A stretch of DNA of 53,107 bases. It comes from Parvibaculum sp. GTDB lineage: Bacteria > Pseudomonadota > Alphaproteobacteria > Parvibaculales > Parvibaculaceae. Within the stretch, counting starts at the first letter, position 1, and each line of letters begins with the position of its first letter. Shown piece after piece: positions 7,710-15,828 of the stretch. The notes under the pieces were generated by a model, which was given only the letters and a program-made list of their open reading frames with translations, was not told the DNA's origin and did not search any database. A program made the position numbers and the translations under genes. The DNA is taken from assembly GCA_030682415.1 (NCBI GenBank), contig JAUXOE010000087.1, positions 1 through 53,107 of the forward strand. Direction: 5' to 3'.

Positions 7710-8939
7710 GACCCGCCACAGCGGTGTCAGCCAGTAGATCGCGAACCACAGAAACACCATCAGCCCGCACGGCACCAGCACCGCATCGAGTGGGCCGACC
7801 CAGGCGATCAGATAGCCGATCAACACCGCGCCGATAGGTCCGCCGCCCATCGTCCCGAGATTGAAGCCGGCGAGCATCCGTGCTCTGAGCGCTGGCGTCG
7901 CGCTTTCCTGCACGATGGCGCGCGACTGGCTCATCGAAATCCCGGCCGCCAGTCCCCAGCAAAACGCCAGCAGGAACACGCCCCAGATCGGCGGTTCGAA
8001 ATGGATGAGCACCATCACGCCCGAACCTGTGCACATGGCGAGCATGATCGCGCGCCCCTGCCGCCGGATCGGCCGCATCCGCGACAGCACGAAAGATGAA
8101 ATGCCGATGCCGCCGAAAAACGACATGAACACGAAGCCGATCTCGCGCGAACTGCCGTGATAGATGTCGCGGATCAGCAGCGGGAACAGCACCATGAAGA
8201 CGCCCATGAAGAGGATGCCCGAGAAGAACATCAACAGCAGCACCGGCCGGATACGCTGGTCCCGCCACACCGCTTCGAGCCCTTCCTTGACGTCGCGCAG
8301 CGGCCGGCGCCGTGTGCCGGGCGCGCGGTGCTCGACCGGCGGCGACACGGCAAGCCGCGATGTCGTGAAGGCGGCAAAGCCAAGCAGCAACGCCTGCAGG
8401 ATCAGCAGCGGCGCCGCACCGACATATTCGGCCGGACTTCCAAGCGCATAGCCGCCGACCTGACCGAGAAACTGACCGCTCATCGCGAGCGCCACCGCGC
8501 GTTGGATGTTGCCGCCAAGGCTTGTCATCGCGACGCGCGACAGCATCGAATCCCGCGCCGGCATGATGAAGCCGCCCAGCGTCGACAGCGCCAGCGCATA
8601 AAGGATCATCATCTCGTAGAAAAGAATGCCGTTCCAGATCAGCGCCGCGAGCAGGAGCGGCGGCACCATCGCGATGAATTGCAGCCGCATCAGATGCGCG
8701 CGCAACTCGACCCGGTCGGCCATCGCGCCGCCGAACAATCCGAGGATCAGCATCGGCAGCATCGAGAACATCTGCGCGATGCCGACGCGGTCGGAGCTTT
8801 CATGCAGCACGAAAGCGATGATCCACGGGAACAGCACGCCCTGGATGCCGCCCGCCAGGAAATAGCCCCAGAGACCGGCCATGTACCAGCCATGGTCGTT
8901 CCGCGGCGTCCCGGCGGCGGGCGCGTCTTGTGCAGTCAT
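7692..8939 (-). CDS. MFS transporter (EntS/TetV-like exporter)
   Basis: A 415-residue protein with about 12 hydrophobic helices and the MFS loop-2/3 motif region GGAMADRVELRAHL. It has the PARDSMLSRVA segment after helix 4 seen in the EntS-like group of major facilitator exporters. Substrate unknown. The ATG at 8939 (MTAQDAP) is preferred over an in-frame one at 9002, which adds a basic non-homologous stretch. It lies tandem to a paralogue at 9054-10313 with the same architecture, so the pair may form an exporter unit or be a duplication. Confidence 0.9.
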   Translation of the reverse strand: MTAQDAPAAGTPRNDHGWYMAGLWGYFLAGGIQGVLFPWIIAFVLHESSDRVGIAQMFSMLPMLILGLFGGAMADRVELRAHLMRLQFIAMVPPLLLAALIWNGILFYEMMILYALALSTLGGFIMPARDSMLSRVAMTSLGGNIQRAVALAMSGQFLGQVGGYALGSPAEYVGAAPLLILQALLLGFAAFTTSRLAVSPPVEHRAPGTRRRPLRDVKEGLEAVWRDQRIRPVLLLMFFSGILFMGVFMVLFPLLIRDIYHGSSREIGFVFMSFFGGIGISSFVLSRMRPIRRQGRAIMLAMCTGSGVMVLIHFEPPIWGVFLLAFCWGLAAGISMSQSRAIVQESATPALRARMLAGFNLGTMGGGPIGAVLIGYLIAWVGPLDAVLVPCGLMVFLWFAIYWLTPLWRVEAPPR

Positions 8940-9053
8940 TAAGGGCCTCGGAGCGGCGAAGACGCGCCGCGACAGGAATGGAAAATGGTTCGGTAGCCTC
9001 ACTATAGGCGCCGCTCCGGCGGCCGCAAAGCACGCGTTCGGCCATCTGCCGCC

Positions 9054-10313
9054 TCACTCCATCTCCGCCTTGTAGCTCCAGATCGGCGAGAGGAAATAGA
9101 GCGCGGCGAGGATGCCGACCATGATCGTCGCCGGCACCAGCACGGCGTCGAAAATGCCGAGCCAGCCGACAAGAAGGCCCATGGTCAGGGCGCCGATCGG
9201 CGCGCCGCCGGAAAAACCGAGCTGATAGGCGGCGAGCACGCGGGCCCGGTGGCTTTCGGGCGCGGCCACCTGCACGATGGTGCGCCCCATCGTCATCGTC
9301 GTGCCGGCGCCCATGCCCCACCAGAACACCAGCACGCAGATCATCCAGAACGGCATCGGGAAGTGGAAGAGCGCCAGAATGACGAGCCCGCTGGCAAGCG
9401 ACGCCATCATCATCCGCCCGCGATGGCCGATATGGCCGATCCGGAACAGCACCATGTTGACGAGAATGGTGCCGCCCCAGAAACAGATATTGACGATCGC
9501 GAACTTGACCGTGAATTCGGCTGATGTCGTCTGGTAGATGTCGCGGATCATCAGCGGCAGAACCACAAGGAAACTGCCGACATAGAACAGCCCGACCGCG
9601 AAATTGAGGCCGATCACCGTGGCGACGATGGGAATGCGTGCCGCTTCCTTCAGCCCGTCGACGATCTGCGCGAGCCGGCTCTCGGTGCTTGCCGCATTGG
9701 AGGGCGGCAGCGGCACGAGTTTCAGCGAAGCGAAAAAGCCCGCCAGCATGATAACGGCCTGGAAGATAAGCAGCGCCGGTGTGCCCGTAATTCCCGCCAG
9801 CGCCGCGATCAGCATGCCGACAAGCTGCGAGCCCATCTGCACGCCCATCGCCATGGTCACGGCCTGCTGGATGCCGGTTTCGGCGACGCGGGTCAGCGCC
9901 GAATCCCGCGCCGGTATGGCAAAGGCGCTCAGCGTGCCCATGGTCAGCGCGAAGATGATCAGCGAGGCGTAAGTGAGGTTGCCGGAAAGATAAATCCCGG
10001 CAAGCACCAGCGGCGGCAGCGACGAGAGGAGATGCACGCGGATCAGGATGCGCCGCGCATCGCCGTGATCGGCCACCGTGCCGCCCAGCAGCATGAAAAG
10101 GATCGCCGGCGCCATCAGCGACATCTGCGCGATGCCGACCCGCGCCGCCGGTTCGTGGAGCACTTGCGTCACCAGGAACGGAAAAATGACGAACTGGATA
10201 CCGAGACTGATGAACCAGCTCGCCTGTCCGCCGAGATAGAGATTGAGACGACGCTGCCGGGCGCGCGCGGCCTCGCCATTGGCGGTCGCGGTCATGCTTT
10301 CATGCGCACTCAT
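9054..10313 (-). CDS. MFS transporter (paralogue of the downstream gene)
   Basis: A 419-residue, roughly 12-helix major facilitator protein. It shares with its neighbour the N-terminal layout, GGTVADHGDARRILIR, the PARDSALTRVA motif and C-terminal GGAPIGALTMG versus GGGPIGAVLIG, so the two arose by tandem duplication and then diverged. Substrate unknown; EntS-like proteins export siderophores or drugs. The gap to the downstream copy is about 115 bases. No biosynthetic cluster for a siderophore is nearby, so a siderophore role is not supported here. Confidence 0.9.
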   Translation of the reverse strand: MSAHESMTATANGEAARARQRRLNLYLGGQASWFISLGIQFVIFPFLVTQVLHEPAARVGIAQMSLMAPAILFMLLGGTVADHGDARRILIRVHLLSSLPPLVLAGIYLSGNLTYASLIIFALTMGTLSAFAIPARDSALTRVAETGIQQAVTMAMGVQMGSQLVGMLIAALAGITGTPALLIFQAVIMLAGFFASLKLVPLPPSNAASTESRLAQIVDGLKEAARIPIVATVIGLNFAVGLFYVGSFLVVLPLMIRDIYQTTSAEFTVKFAIVNICFWGGTILVNMVLFRIGHIGHRGRMMMASLASGLVILALFHFPMPFWMICVLVFWWGMGAGTTMTMGRTIVQVAAPESHRARVLAAYQLGFSGGAPIGALTMGLLVGWLGIFDAVLVPATIMVGILAALYFLSPIWSYKAEME

Positions 10314-10449
10314 GGCCGAAAGCTGCGCATGGCAGGCATCGCGCGCAAAGCATCATGCCCAACCCCGTGAAAATCATGCGCGCGACACGCCATGATGGCT
10401 CCTCCCGACCTCAATTCATTTTTGGAACTGTATCATGCGCGCAGGAATT

Positions 10450-11124
10450 TCAAGCCCCCGCGAGATACATCATCTGGTCGTAGGTGTGAACTTGTCGCCC
10501 GGATGTTGCGGTTGACGCAGCGGCCTGCATGGCACGCGCAACATTCTCGGCACGCATCGAACGATAGACGCGCGCCCGCCCAAGCATCATGGCATCGAGC
10601 AAGGGCGACACGAGTTTGCCGATGCTTTCGACAGGCCGCGTTTCGGTGCGTGTGCCGATCAGGAGACCCGGACGGAAGATGTGCAGCGCCTCGAAACCGA
10701 TAGAGCCAAGTGCTTGTTCCGTCTCGCCTTTGACGCGCGAATAGAAAACGGATGAGGCGGGATCGGCGCCGATCGAGGAGACCAGCATCATGCGTTTCGC
10801 GCCGCGCGTCTTCGCAGCCTTTGCAAAGGCGACGACATAGTCGTGATCGACCTTGCGAAACGCATCCTGACTGCCCGCGGTCTTGATCGTCGTGCCGAGC
10901 GCGCAATAGGCATCGTCGACCGAAATGTTCTTCTGCGCCAACGACTTGTCGAGCGCGTCGAAATCCACCACCAGCTCTTCGAGCTTCGGCGATGCGGTGC
11001 CGCCAAGCGGACGCCGCGTCACCGCGACGACCTTCCCGTATTGCGGATCGGCAAGCAGCAGCTTCAGCAGATGGCCGCCGACAAGCCCTGTCGCGCCGGC
11101 AATTAATGCAGTCTTTTCAATCAT
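10450..11124 (-). CDS. NAD(P)-binding Rossmann oxidoreductase (NmrA/HTATIP2-like)
   Basis: A 224-residue atypical short-chain dehydrogenase. The N-terminal dinucleotide motif GATGLVGGHLL (about 9-19), VTRRPL, DDAYCALGTT and a Ser/Tyr region (VSSIGADPASSVFYSRVKGE, with Tyr and Lys in YSRVK) fit the HTATIP2/YwnB group of NAD(P)H-binding epimerase-like proteins. Substrate unknown. The start at 11124 overlaps the stop of the HTH-citrate synthase gene by 4 bases (ATGA), so it is translationally coupled to it. An open extension to 11205 lies in the citrate synthase gene and is rejected. Confidence 0.87.
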   Translation of the reverse strand: MIEKTALIAGATGLVGGHLLKLLLADPQYGKVVAVTRRPLGGTASPKLEELVVDFDALDKSLAQKNISVDDAYCALGTTIKTAGSQDAFRKVDHDYVVAFAKAAKTRGAKRMMLVSSIGADPASSVFYSRVKGETEQALGSIGFEALHIFRPGLLIGTRTETRPVESIGKLVSPLLDAMMLGRARVYRSMRAENVARAMQAAASTATSGRQVHTYDQMMYLAGA

Positions 11125-12344
11125 CTGGGTGCCTCGCCTGTGTAACGCGCCCGCGGCCGGATCATCGTGCCGGTGCGGTATTGTTCGATCGCATGACCGA
11201 TCCATCCGGCGGTGCGCCCGAGCACGAAAATACTCAAACCCGCGCCGCGCGGCAGATGCAGCACCGCGCCCATAGCGGCGATGGCGAAATCGATATTGGC
11301 TTTCAGGCCGCCGGCTTCCTCCATCACGCGCAGAATTCGTTGTGCGCGCAAGAAGTTAGCATCGTCGCCGTATTTCTCTTTCAGCATCGAGATCAAGGCC
11401 TTGGCGCGCGGATCGCCGTCGGGATAGAGCGGATGGCCAAAGCCCGGTACGGGGTCGTTGTCCTTCAGCCGCTGCAGCACCGCTTCCTCGACATCCTGAC
11501 GGTTGGCCATGTCGAGCAACAGGCTCTCGACGCGACCCGACAAGCCGCCGTGACGCGGCCCCTGCGCGGCGCAGATCCCGGCCTGCACCGCTGCATATAG
11601 CGTGGCGCCGGTGCCGGCGACGCAACGGACGGTAAAGGCCGAGGCATTGAGCTCGTGATCGGCACAGAGCACCAGCGCCGCGCGGATGAGTTCCGAGGCC
11701 GGTTTTTCGCCCTGTGTCAGTGCCCTTGTGAGGACCTCATGCAGCGGTTTTTCGCTCGGTTCCTCGCCCGAAATGACCGCGCCGACAAAGCGCATCAGCC
11801 GCGCGCCGGTGGCGGCGAGGCCGCGATCGGTCATGTTGTAGACGGCCGCATCCTCCAGCGCGGCCAGCGGCAACAGCGCCAGGCAGCGCTCGATGCGGGG
11901 CGATTTCGCCAGGCTTTCCGCCATTTTTCTTAAGGGTTCGCTGGGTTTCAGCACGGCCTCGCGGGTGAAGGGCTGCTCGCGCGCGCCCCACAAAAGCGCC
12001 GCCACCTGCTCCAGCGAGGAGGTGCGCGCCAGCGCCGTCGCATCGGAGCCGCGATAATGGAGTTGCCCCTCGGCAATGAGGGTGATGGCCGAATCCATCA
12101 CCGGCAGACCGAAGCTGAGCGAGGCGGGGAGAGCCGGATTTTCGGCGGAAACACGCCGTTTTTTGAGGGTCCGCACATCCTCGGCGCGGTACCGCCTGGC
12201 GCGCGAACCCGGCACCGGTTCGGAGCGGATCAGGTCGCGGCTGACATAGGCATAGAGCGAGGCAAGGCTGATGCCGAGCTCGGCCGCTGCCTCGCGCGCC
12301 GAGAGATAGAGATTTTCCGGCGGATTTCCGGGCTTTCTGGCCAT
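11121..12344 (-). CDS. Citrate synthase-like enzyme with N-terminal helix-turn-helix domain
   Basis: A 407-residue fusion. Residues about 14-60 form an excisionase/MerR-type DNA-binding unit (LSAREAAAELGISLASLYAYVSRDL, then the wing SRARRYRAEDV). The rest is a complete citrate synthase fold with His in CADHELNAS, His in GFGHPLYP and Asp in NIDFA. It may condense acetyl- or propionyl-CoA with oxaloacetate and at the same time bind DNA. Start: ATG 12344 has GGACAGG upstream; the ATG at 12368 has no ribosome binding site. It is divergent from a second citrate-synthase-like gene and coupled to an oxidoreductase. Tandem inverted repeats just upstream are likely its operator. Confidence 0.9.
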   Translation of the reverse strand: MARKPGNPPENLYLSAREAAAELGISLASLYAYVSRDLIRSEPVPGSRARRYRAEDVRTLKKRRVSAENPALPASLSFGLPVMDSAITLIAEGQLHYRGSDATALARTSSLEQVAALLWGAREQPFTREAVLKPSEPLRKMAESLAKSPRIERCLALLPLAALEDAAVYNMTDRGLAATGARLMRFVGAVISGEEPSEKPLHEVLTRALTQGEKPASELIRAALVLCADHELNASAFTVRCVAGTGATLYAAVQAGICAAQGPRHGGLSGRVESLLLDMANRQDVEEAVLQRLKDNDPVPGFGHPLYPDGDPRAKALISMLKEKYGDDANFLRAQRILRVMEEAGGLKANIDFAIAAMGAVLHLPRGAGLSIFVLGRTAGWIGHAIEQYRTGTMIRPRARYTGEAPR

Positions 12345-12367
12345 GACCTGTCCAAAATGATTTGACA

Positions 12368-12384
12368 TTGATTAGCTTAATCAA
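12368..12384. promoter_or_regulatory. Inverted repeat, operator candidate 1
   Basis: TTGATTA (12368-12374), 3-base spacer, TAATCAA (12378-12384): perfect 7-bp arms 24 bases upstream of the HTH-citrate synthase ATG. It is directly followed by a second repeat of the same theme. Confidence 0.6.
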
Positions 12385-12399
12385 GATTGACGATCAATC
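12385..12399. promoter_or_regulatory. Inverted repeat, operator candidate 2
   Basis: GATTGA (12385-12390), 3-base spacer, TCAATC (12394-12399). Same spacer length and TTGA/TCAA half-site theme as the abutting repeat, so the two form a tandem operator in the divergent promoter region. Confidence 0.6.
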
Positions 12400-12421
12400 A
12401 AGTATCGCCCAGCTTCAATTG

Positions 12422-12437
12422 TGACAGCGCGCTGTCA
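12422..12437. promoter_or_regulatory. 16-bp perfect palindrome between divergent citrate synthases
   Basis: TGACAGCGCGCTGTCA is its own reverse complement. It lies between the tandem repeats and the start of the gene at 12522, about 85 bases upstream of that ATG: an operator or promoter-proximal site. Confidence 0.55.
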
Positions 12438-12521
12438 AACCGCTGTGCAGCGCTGCGGCGTCTGCGGAGCAAGCCCATGAAACCATTGGGATTTCAGCGC
12501 CGGAACGGAAGGAGTTGAGCG

Positions 12522-13661
12522 ATGTCGAAGACAGTCACACAGGAGCGCGCAACAGCCAGCGGCCTCGACAATGTGGTCGCCGCGGAGACCAGATTGAGCC
12601 ATGTCGATGGCGAGGCGGGGCGCCTGATCGTCGCCGGATATGAGGTCGAAGCCCTTGTAAACACACATGATTTCGAGGGCGCGGTGGGTGAACTCTGGCG
12701 CGCCGCCGGCATCGAAACGGGCGCTCTGAACGCCGCGCTTGGCAGCGCGCGCACAGCAGCGTTTGAGCTCGTACCCCCCCTTCTGTCACAAAACTGTCAT
12801 AAAACTGTCACAGAAGGCCTGCGCACTGGTTTGTCGATGCTTTCGGACGGGGAGAAGACCCCGGGGATAAGTGAAGATATCCCCGCTTCGCTGCGCGATG
12901 CGCTGCGCCTGCTCGGTGCCGCCCCCGTTTTCGTCGCCGCCCTTTGCCGCCACCTGGAGGGGAAGGCCCCGATCGCCCCCGATCGGCAAGCGGGTCACGC
13001 GGCCGACTTCCTGCACATGCTGAAAGGCGAAAGCCCGAGCGCGGCCGAGGTCGAAGCCTTGAACGCCTATCTGGTGACGGTGATGGATCACGGCATGAAT
13101 GCCTCGACTTTCACCGCCCGCGTCATCGCCGCGACCCGCGCCGGCACGATCTCGGCCGTGGTCGGCGCGCTCTGCGCCCTGAAGGGCCCGCTGCATGGCG
13201 GCGCGCCGGGCCCGGTGCTCGACATGCTGGACGAGATCGGCACGGAAGCGAATATCGGCCCCTGGCTCGAGGCCGCGATTGCGAGCGGTGAGCGGCTGAT
13301 GGGCTTCGGCCACCGTGTCTACAAGGTGCGCGACCCGCGCGCCGATGTCTTCGACAAGGCCGTCAGTCTGCTGACGAACAACAATGAGCGCCTGCGCTTC
13401 GCCCGCGCCGTGGAAGCCGGCGCGCTGGCGGCGTTGAAAAAGGCCAAGCCCGGCCAGCGCCTCGACACCAACATGGAATATTACACGGCCGTGCTGCTCG
13501 AAGCGCTCGGCATCCCGCGCGACGCGGTGACGCCGGTCTTCGCGATGGCGCGCATCGCCGGCTGGACCGCGCATGTGATGGAACAGGAGCGGGTGGGACG
13601 CCTGATCCGCCCGCAATCGGTCTATGTCGGCGACTGGCCGGAAGAGACGCAGGCCGCGTAA
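12522..13661 (+). CDS. Citrate synthase/2-methylcitrate synthase family protein
   Basis: A 379-residue citrate-synthase fold with His190 (DHGMNAS) and His264 (GFGHRVYK) in place. The position of the catalytic Asp in NVDF-type motifs is Glu319 (TNMEYYTAV). I recall a Glu at this place in mycobacterial CitA-type proteins, so it may be a subfamily trait rather than decay. The start follows GGAAGGAG at good spacing. It diverges from the HTH-fused citrate synthase; the two probably form one regulated unit. Oddity: bases 12783-12810 contain three CTGTCA repeats at exact 11-base intervals, a Pho-box pattern inside the coding frame. Confidence 0.9.
   Translation: MSKTVTQERATASGLDNVVAAETRLSHVDGEAGRLIVAGYEVEALVNTHDFEGAVGELWRAAGIETGALNAALGSARTAAFELVPPLLSQNCHKTVTEGLRTGLSMLSDGEKTPGISEDIPASLRDALRLLGAAPVFVAALCRHLEGKAPIAPDRQAGHAADFLHMLKGESPSAAEVEALNAYLVTVMDHGMNASTFTARVIAATRAGTISAVVGALCALKGPLHGGAPGPVLDMLDEIGTEANIGPWLEAAIASGERLMGFGHRVYKVRDPRADVFDKAVSLLTNNNERLRFARAVEAGALAALKKAKPGQRLDTNMEYYTAVLLEALGIPRDAVTPVFAMARIAGWTAHVMEQERVGRLIRPQSVYVGDWPEETQAA
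12783..12810 (+). promoter_or_regulatory. Intragenic triple Pho-box-like repeat
   Basis: CTGTCA occurs at 12783, 12794 and 12805, spaced exactly 11 bases, with A-rich spacers. It is flanked by 8-bp inverted arms CCTTCTGT (12779-12786) and ACAGAAGG (12810-12817) and preceded by a run of seven C. The same layout, including the C-run, occurs upstream of the phosphate transporter at 50990. PhoB dimers bind CTGTCA repeats at 11-base spacing, so it fits as a PhoB site, although its place inside a gene is unusual. Confidence 0.6.
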
Positions 13662-13680
13662 CGATCGTCACGCGGCCTGC
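13649..13680. terminator. Hairpin between convergent citrate synthase and alkylsulfatase
   Basis: 11-bp perfect arms GCAGGCCGCGT (13649-13659) and ACGCGGCCTGC (13670-13680) with a 10-base loop, overlapping the citrate synthase stop codon. No T-run; probable bidirectional terminator or transcript end stabiliser. Confidence 0.5.
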
Positions 13681-13711
13681 AGCCGGCCTCCTCCAGTGCG
13701 ATATGTTCCGA

Positions 13712-15715
13712 CTACGGTTCGACGACGTTGAACCAGAAGGGCGGCGTTTCGAGGGCTTCGAAATAGGCCGCGAACGCCGTCGCATCGCCTTCCAGCGTCG
13801 CCTCGCCGGCCTGAACCAGTTGCGGGAAGCTGCGTTGCCGCAACATCAGGTCGTCGAAGGCGCTCCGCTTCATGCGGATGGTTGCGGCCGCATTTTGGGG
13901 AACGCCGCCCAGACGGGGAAAGGCGACCGCGCGGCCGACATCGACCAGAATGTCTTCCTGTGTATCGGTGAAGCGGAAGTTCAGCTCGAACGGGTCGCGC
14001 GTCATCTTTTCCGGCGCGTAGCGAACCGACAGCGCATTGAACAGGTCGATGCTGGCCACGCCGGCAATGAAGTCCTTGTTGCCCATATTGACTTCACCGA
14101 CCTCAGGCAGGCCACGGCGCAGCTCCTGCGCGCCGGACAGGTAATAGGCGCGCCATGCGCCGCTTTCGGCCTGAAAGCCCATCTGCTCATAGCTGGCCGC
14201 CAGCCAGTCGCGTGCGGCCGTATTGGTTGCATCGGCAAAGACGATGTTGTTGAAGACATCGGCGGCCCAGCGATAGTCACCGCTTTCGAAGGCCCGGCGC
14301 CCCTCCGCCAGCGCCGCTTCGGCACCGCCCATGGCCGCGACGAGGCGCGTGGCGCGCTCGACCGGCGGATGCGCGTGGTAGTTGGCCGGGACGCCGTCCC
14401 ACCAGCCGAAATAGAACTGGTAGACCGCCTTGGCATTGTGGTTGAGCGTGCCGTAATAGCCGCGCGTATGGAACGCTTCGCCCTGCAGCGCCGGTTCCGG
14501 CAGCGCCCCCGCGACTTCGGCGATCGTTCCGCCGGCATTGGCCAGCCGCACCGTCTGGTCGTGGATATAGCGGTAGATGTCGCGCTGGTCGCGCAGGTAC
14601 TTCTCGACATTCTCCGCGCCCCATTTCGGCCAGTGATGCGAGGCGAAGACGACGTCGGCCGTGCCGTATTCGGTCAGCACATGATCGATGACCTGGCTCC
14701 ATTTCAGCAGATCGCGGACATGGGCGCCGCGCGGCGTCAGCGCATTGTGCAAGGTGCCCGACGCGACTTCGGCGGTGCAGAGCGCGTTGAACTGGGGCAG
14801 GTAGAACATGAACTCGCCCGGCGCTTCGGTGTCCGCCGCATCGATGAATTCGAAGATCACGCCGTCGACCGTGCGCCGCGTGCCGGTTCCCGGAACTTCC
14901 TCGGTCGGCGGAATCAGGCCGACAGAACCTTTGGGAAGCGCCGGGCCGAGGCCGACCGAAACCTGGGCGGCCGGGCCGTGCGGCAGGGCGTTGCCGAACA
15001 TCAACACGGCACGCCGGGACATGTGATTGCCGGCAAGAAGGTTTTCGGTAACGGCCGCCGTCAGGAAGCCCTCGGGCGCGAGGATCGGGACGTTACGGGC
15101 CCTGGCGTCATCCTCGTCGATCACGCCGCGGACGCCGCCGAAGTGATCCGCATGGCTGTGCGTGTAGATGATGCCGGTGACCGGACGCTGGCCCAGCGTG
15201 TCGTTGACCAGCTTCAGGGACGCCGCCGCCGTCTCGCGCGCCAGAAGTGGATCGATCACGATCCATCCCGTTTCGCCGCGGATCACGGTCATCACGGCGA
15301 GATCGTAGCCGCGCACCTGCCAGATTCCGTCCGTCACCTCGAAGAGGCCGTGCAGGTTGGTCAGTTTCGCCTGCCGCCACAGCGACGGATTGACCGTATC
15401 GGGACTTTCGCCGGCGATGAAATCCGACGCCTTGATCGGCCAGACGACATTGCCGTCCGCATCGTAGATCGCATCGCCCTCGATCTGCGCCAGCAACCCG
15501 CGCTGCGCGTCTTCGAAATCGCCCGGGTCACCGAGCGGAAGGCGCGCGGCGAAGGCGGCATTGGCCAGCCGCGTCGCTTCGGTCGCCTCGCCCGAGGGCG
15601 GCGGCGCGACATCGCTCCGTTCGGTTTCAGGCTCCGAACAGGCGGCAAGGGCAAGGCCGATCGCCAGGCTGATGCCTGCCAGTCGTGACATGTGGGTGAG
15701 GCGGTCGATGATCAT
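13712..15715 (-). CDS. Lipoprotein alkylsulfatase (SdsA1/BDS1 type)
   Basis: A 667-residue zinc metallo-beta-lactamase-fold alkylsulfatase that hydrolyses primary alkyl sulfates such as dodecyl sulfate to the alcohol plus sulfate. Seen: lipobox LALAAC with Cys26, zinc motif THSHADHFGG (about 182-191), the GEFMFYLPQ helix, ASHHWPKWG, and a C-terminal SCP2-like dimerisation/substrate region (FNLRFTDTQEDIL). The length fits SdsA1. The lipobox predicts a membrane-anchored periplasmic or surface enzyme. ATG 15715 has AGGGAG upstream and is chosen over an in-frame start at 15757. It diverges from a Crp/Fnr regulator with a shared palindrome. Confidence 0.93.
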   Translation of the reverse strand: MIIDRLTHMSRLAGISLAIGLALAACSEPETERSDVAPPPSGEATEATRLANAAFAARLPLGDPGDFEDAQRGLLAQIEGDAIYDADGNVVWPIKASDFIAGESPDTVNPSLWRQAKLTNLHGLFEVTDGIWQVRGYDLAVMTVIRGETGWIVIDPLLARETAAASLKLVNDTLGQRPVTGIIYTHSHADHFGGVRGVIDEDDARARNVPILAPEGFLTAAVTENLLAGNHMSRRAVLMFGNALPHGPAAQVSVGLGPALPKGSVGLIPPTEEVPGTGTRRTVDGVIFEFIDAADTEAPGEFMFYLPQFNALCTAEVASGTLHNALTPRGAHVRDLLKWSQVIDHVLTEYGTADVVFASHHWPKWGAENVEKYLRDQRDIYRYIHDQTVRLANAGGTIAEVAGALPEPALQGEAFHTRGYYGTLNHNAKAVYQFYFGWWDGVPANYHAHPPVERATRLVAAMGGAEAALAEGRRAFESGDYRWAADVFNNIVFADATNTAARDWLAASYEQMGFQAESGAWRAYYLSGAQELRRGLPEVGEVNMGNKDFIAGVASIDLFNALSVRYAPEKMTRDPFELNFRFTDTQEDILVDVGRAVAFPRLGGVPQNAAATIRMKRSAFDDLMLRQRSFPQLVQAGEATLEGDATAFAAYFEALETPPFWFNVVEP

Positions 15716-15772
15716 GGTTCCAACTCCCTGAATCTCCAGCCCTATGGAATATCCCACCCGCGCCTTGTCTTT

Positions 15773-15788
15773 TGTCGGGAATCCGACA
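15773..15788. promoter_or_regulatory. Crp/Fnr-type operator palindrome
   Basis: TGTCGG (15773-15778), 4-base spacer GAAT, CCGACA (15783-15788). The 16-bp geometry fits Crp/Fnr dimers. It sits between the alkylsulfatase and the Crp/Fnr gene, 41 bases before the latter's ATG, so autoregulation and control of the sulfatase are likely. Confidence 0.6.
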
Positions 15789-15828
15789 CTCTGGACTGCG
15801 TTTCCACCCTATCGCCGGGAGCGATCCG

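Noticed and set aside
13703-15688. 661-codon open frame opposite the alkylsulfatase
   Set aside because: Low-complexity Arg/Gly/Asp composition and full overlap with a well-supported alkylsulfatase; shadow of the GC bias.
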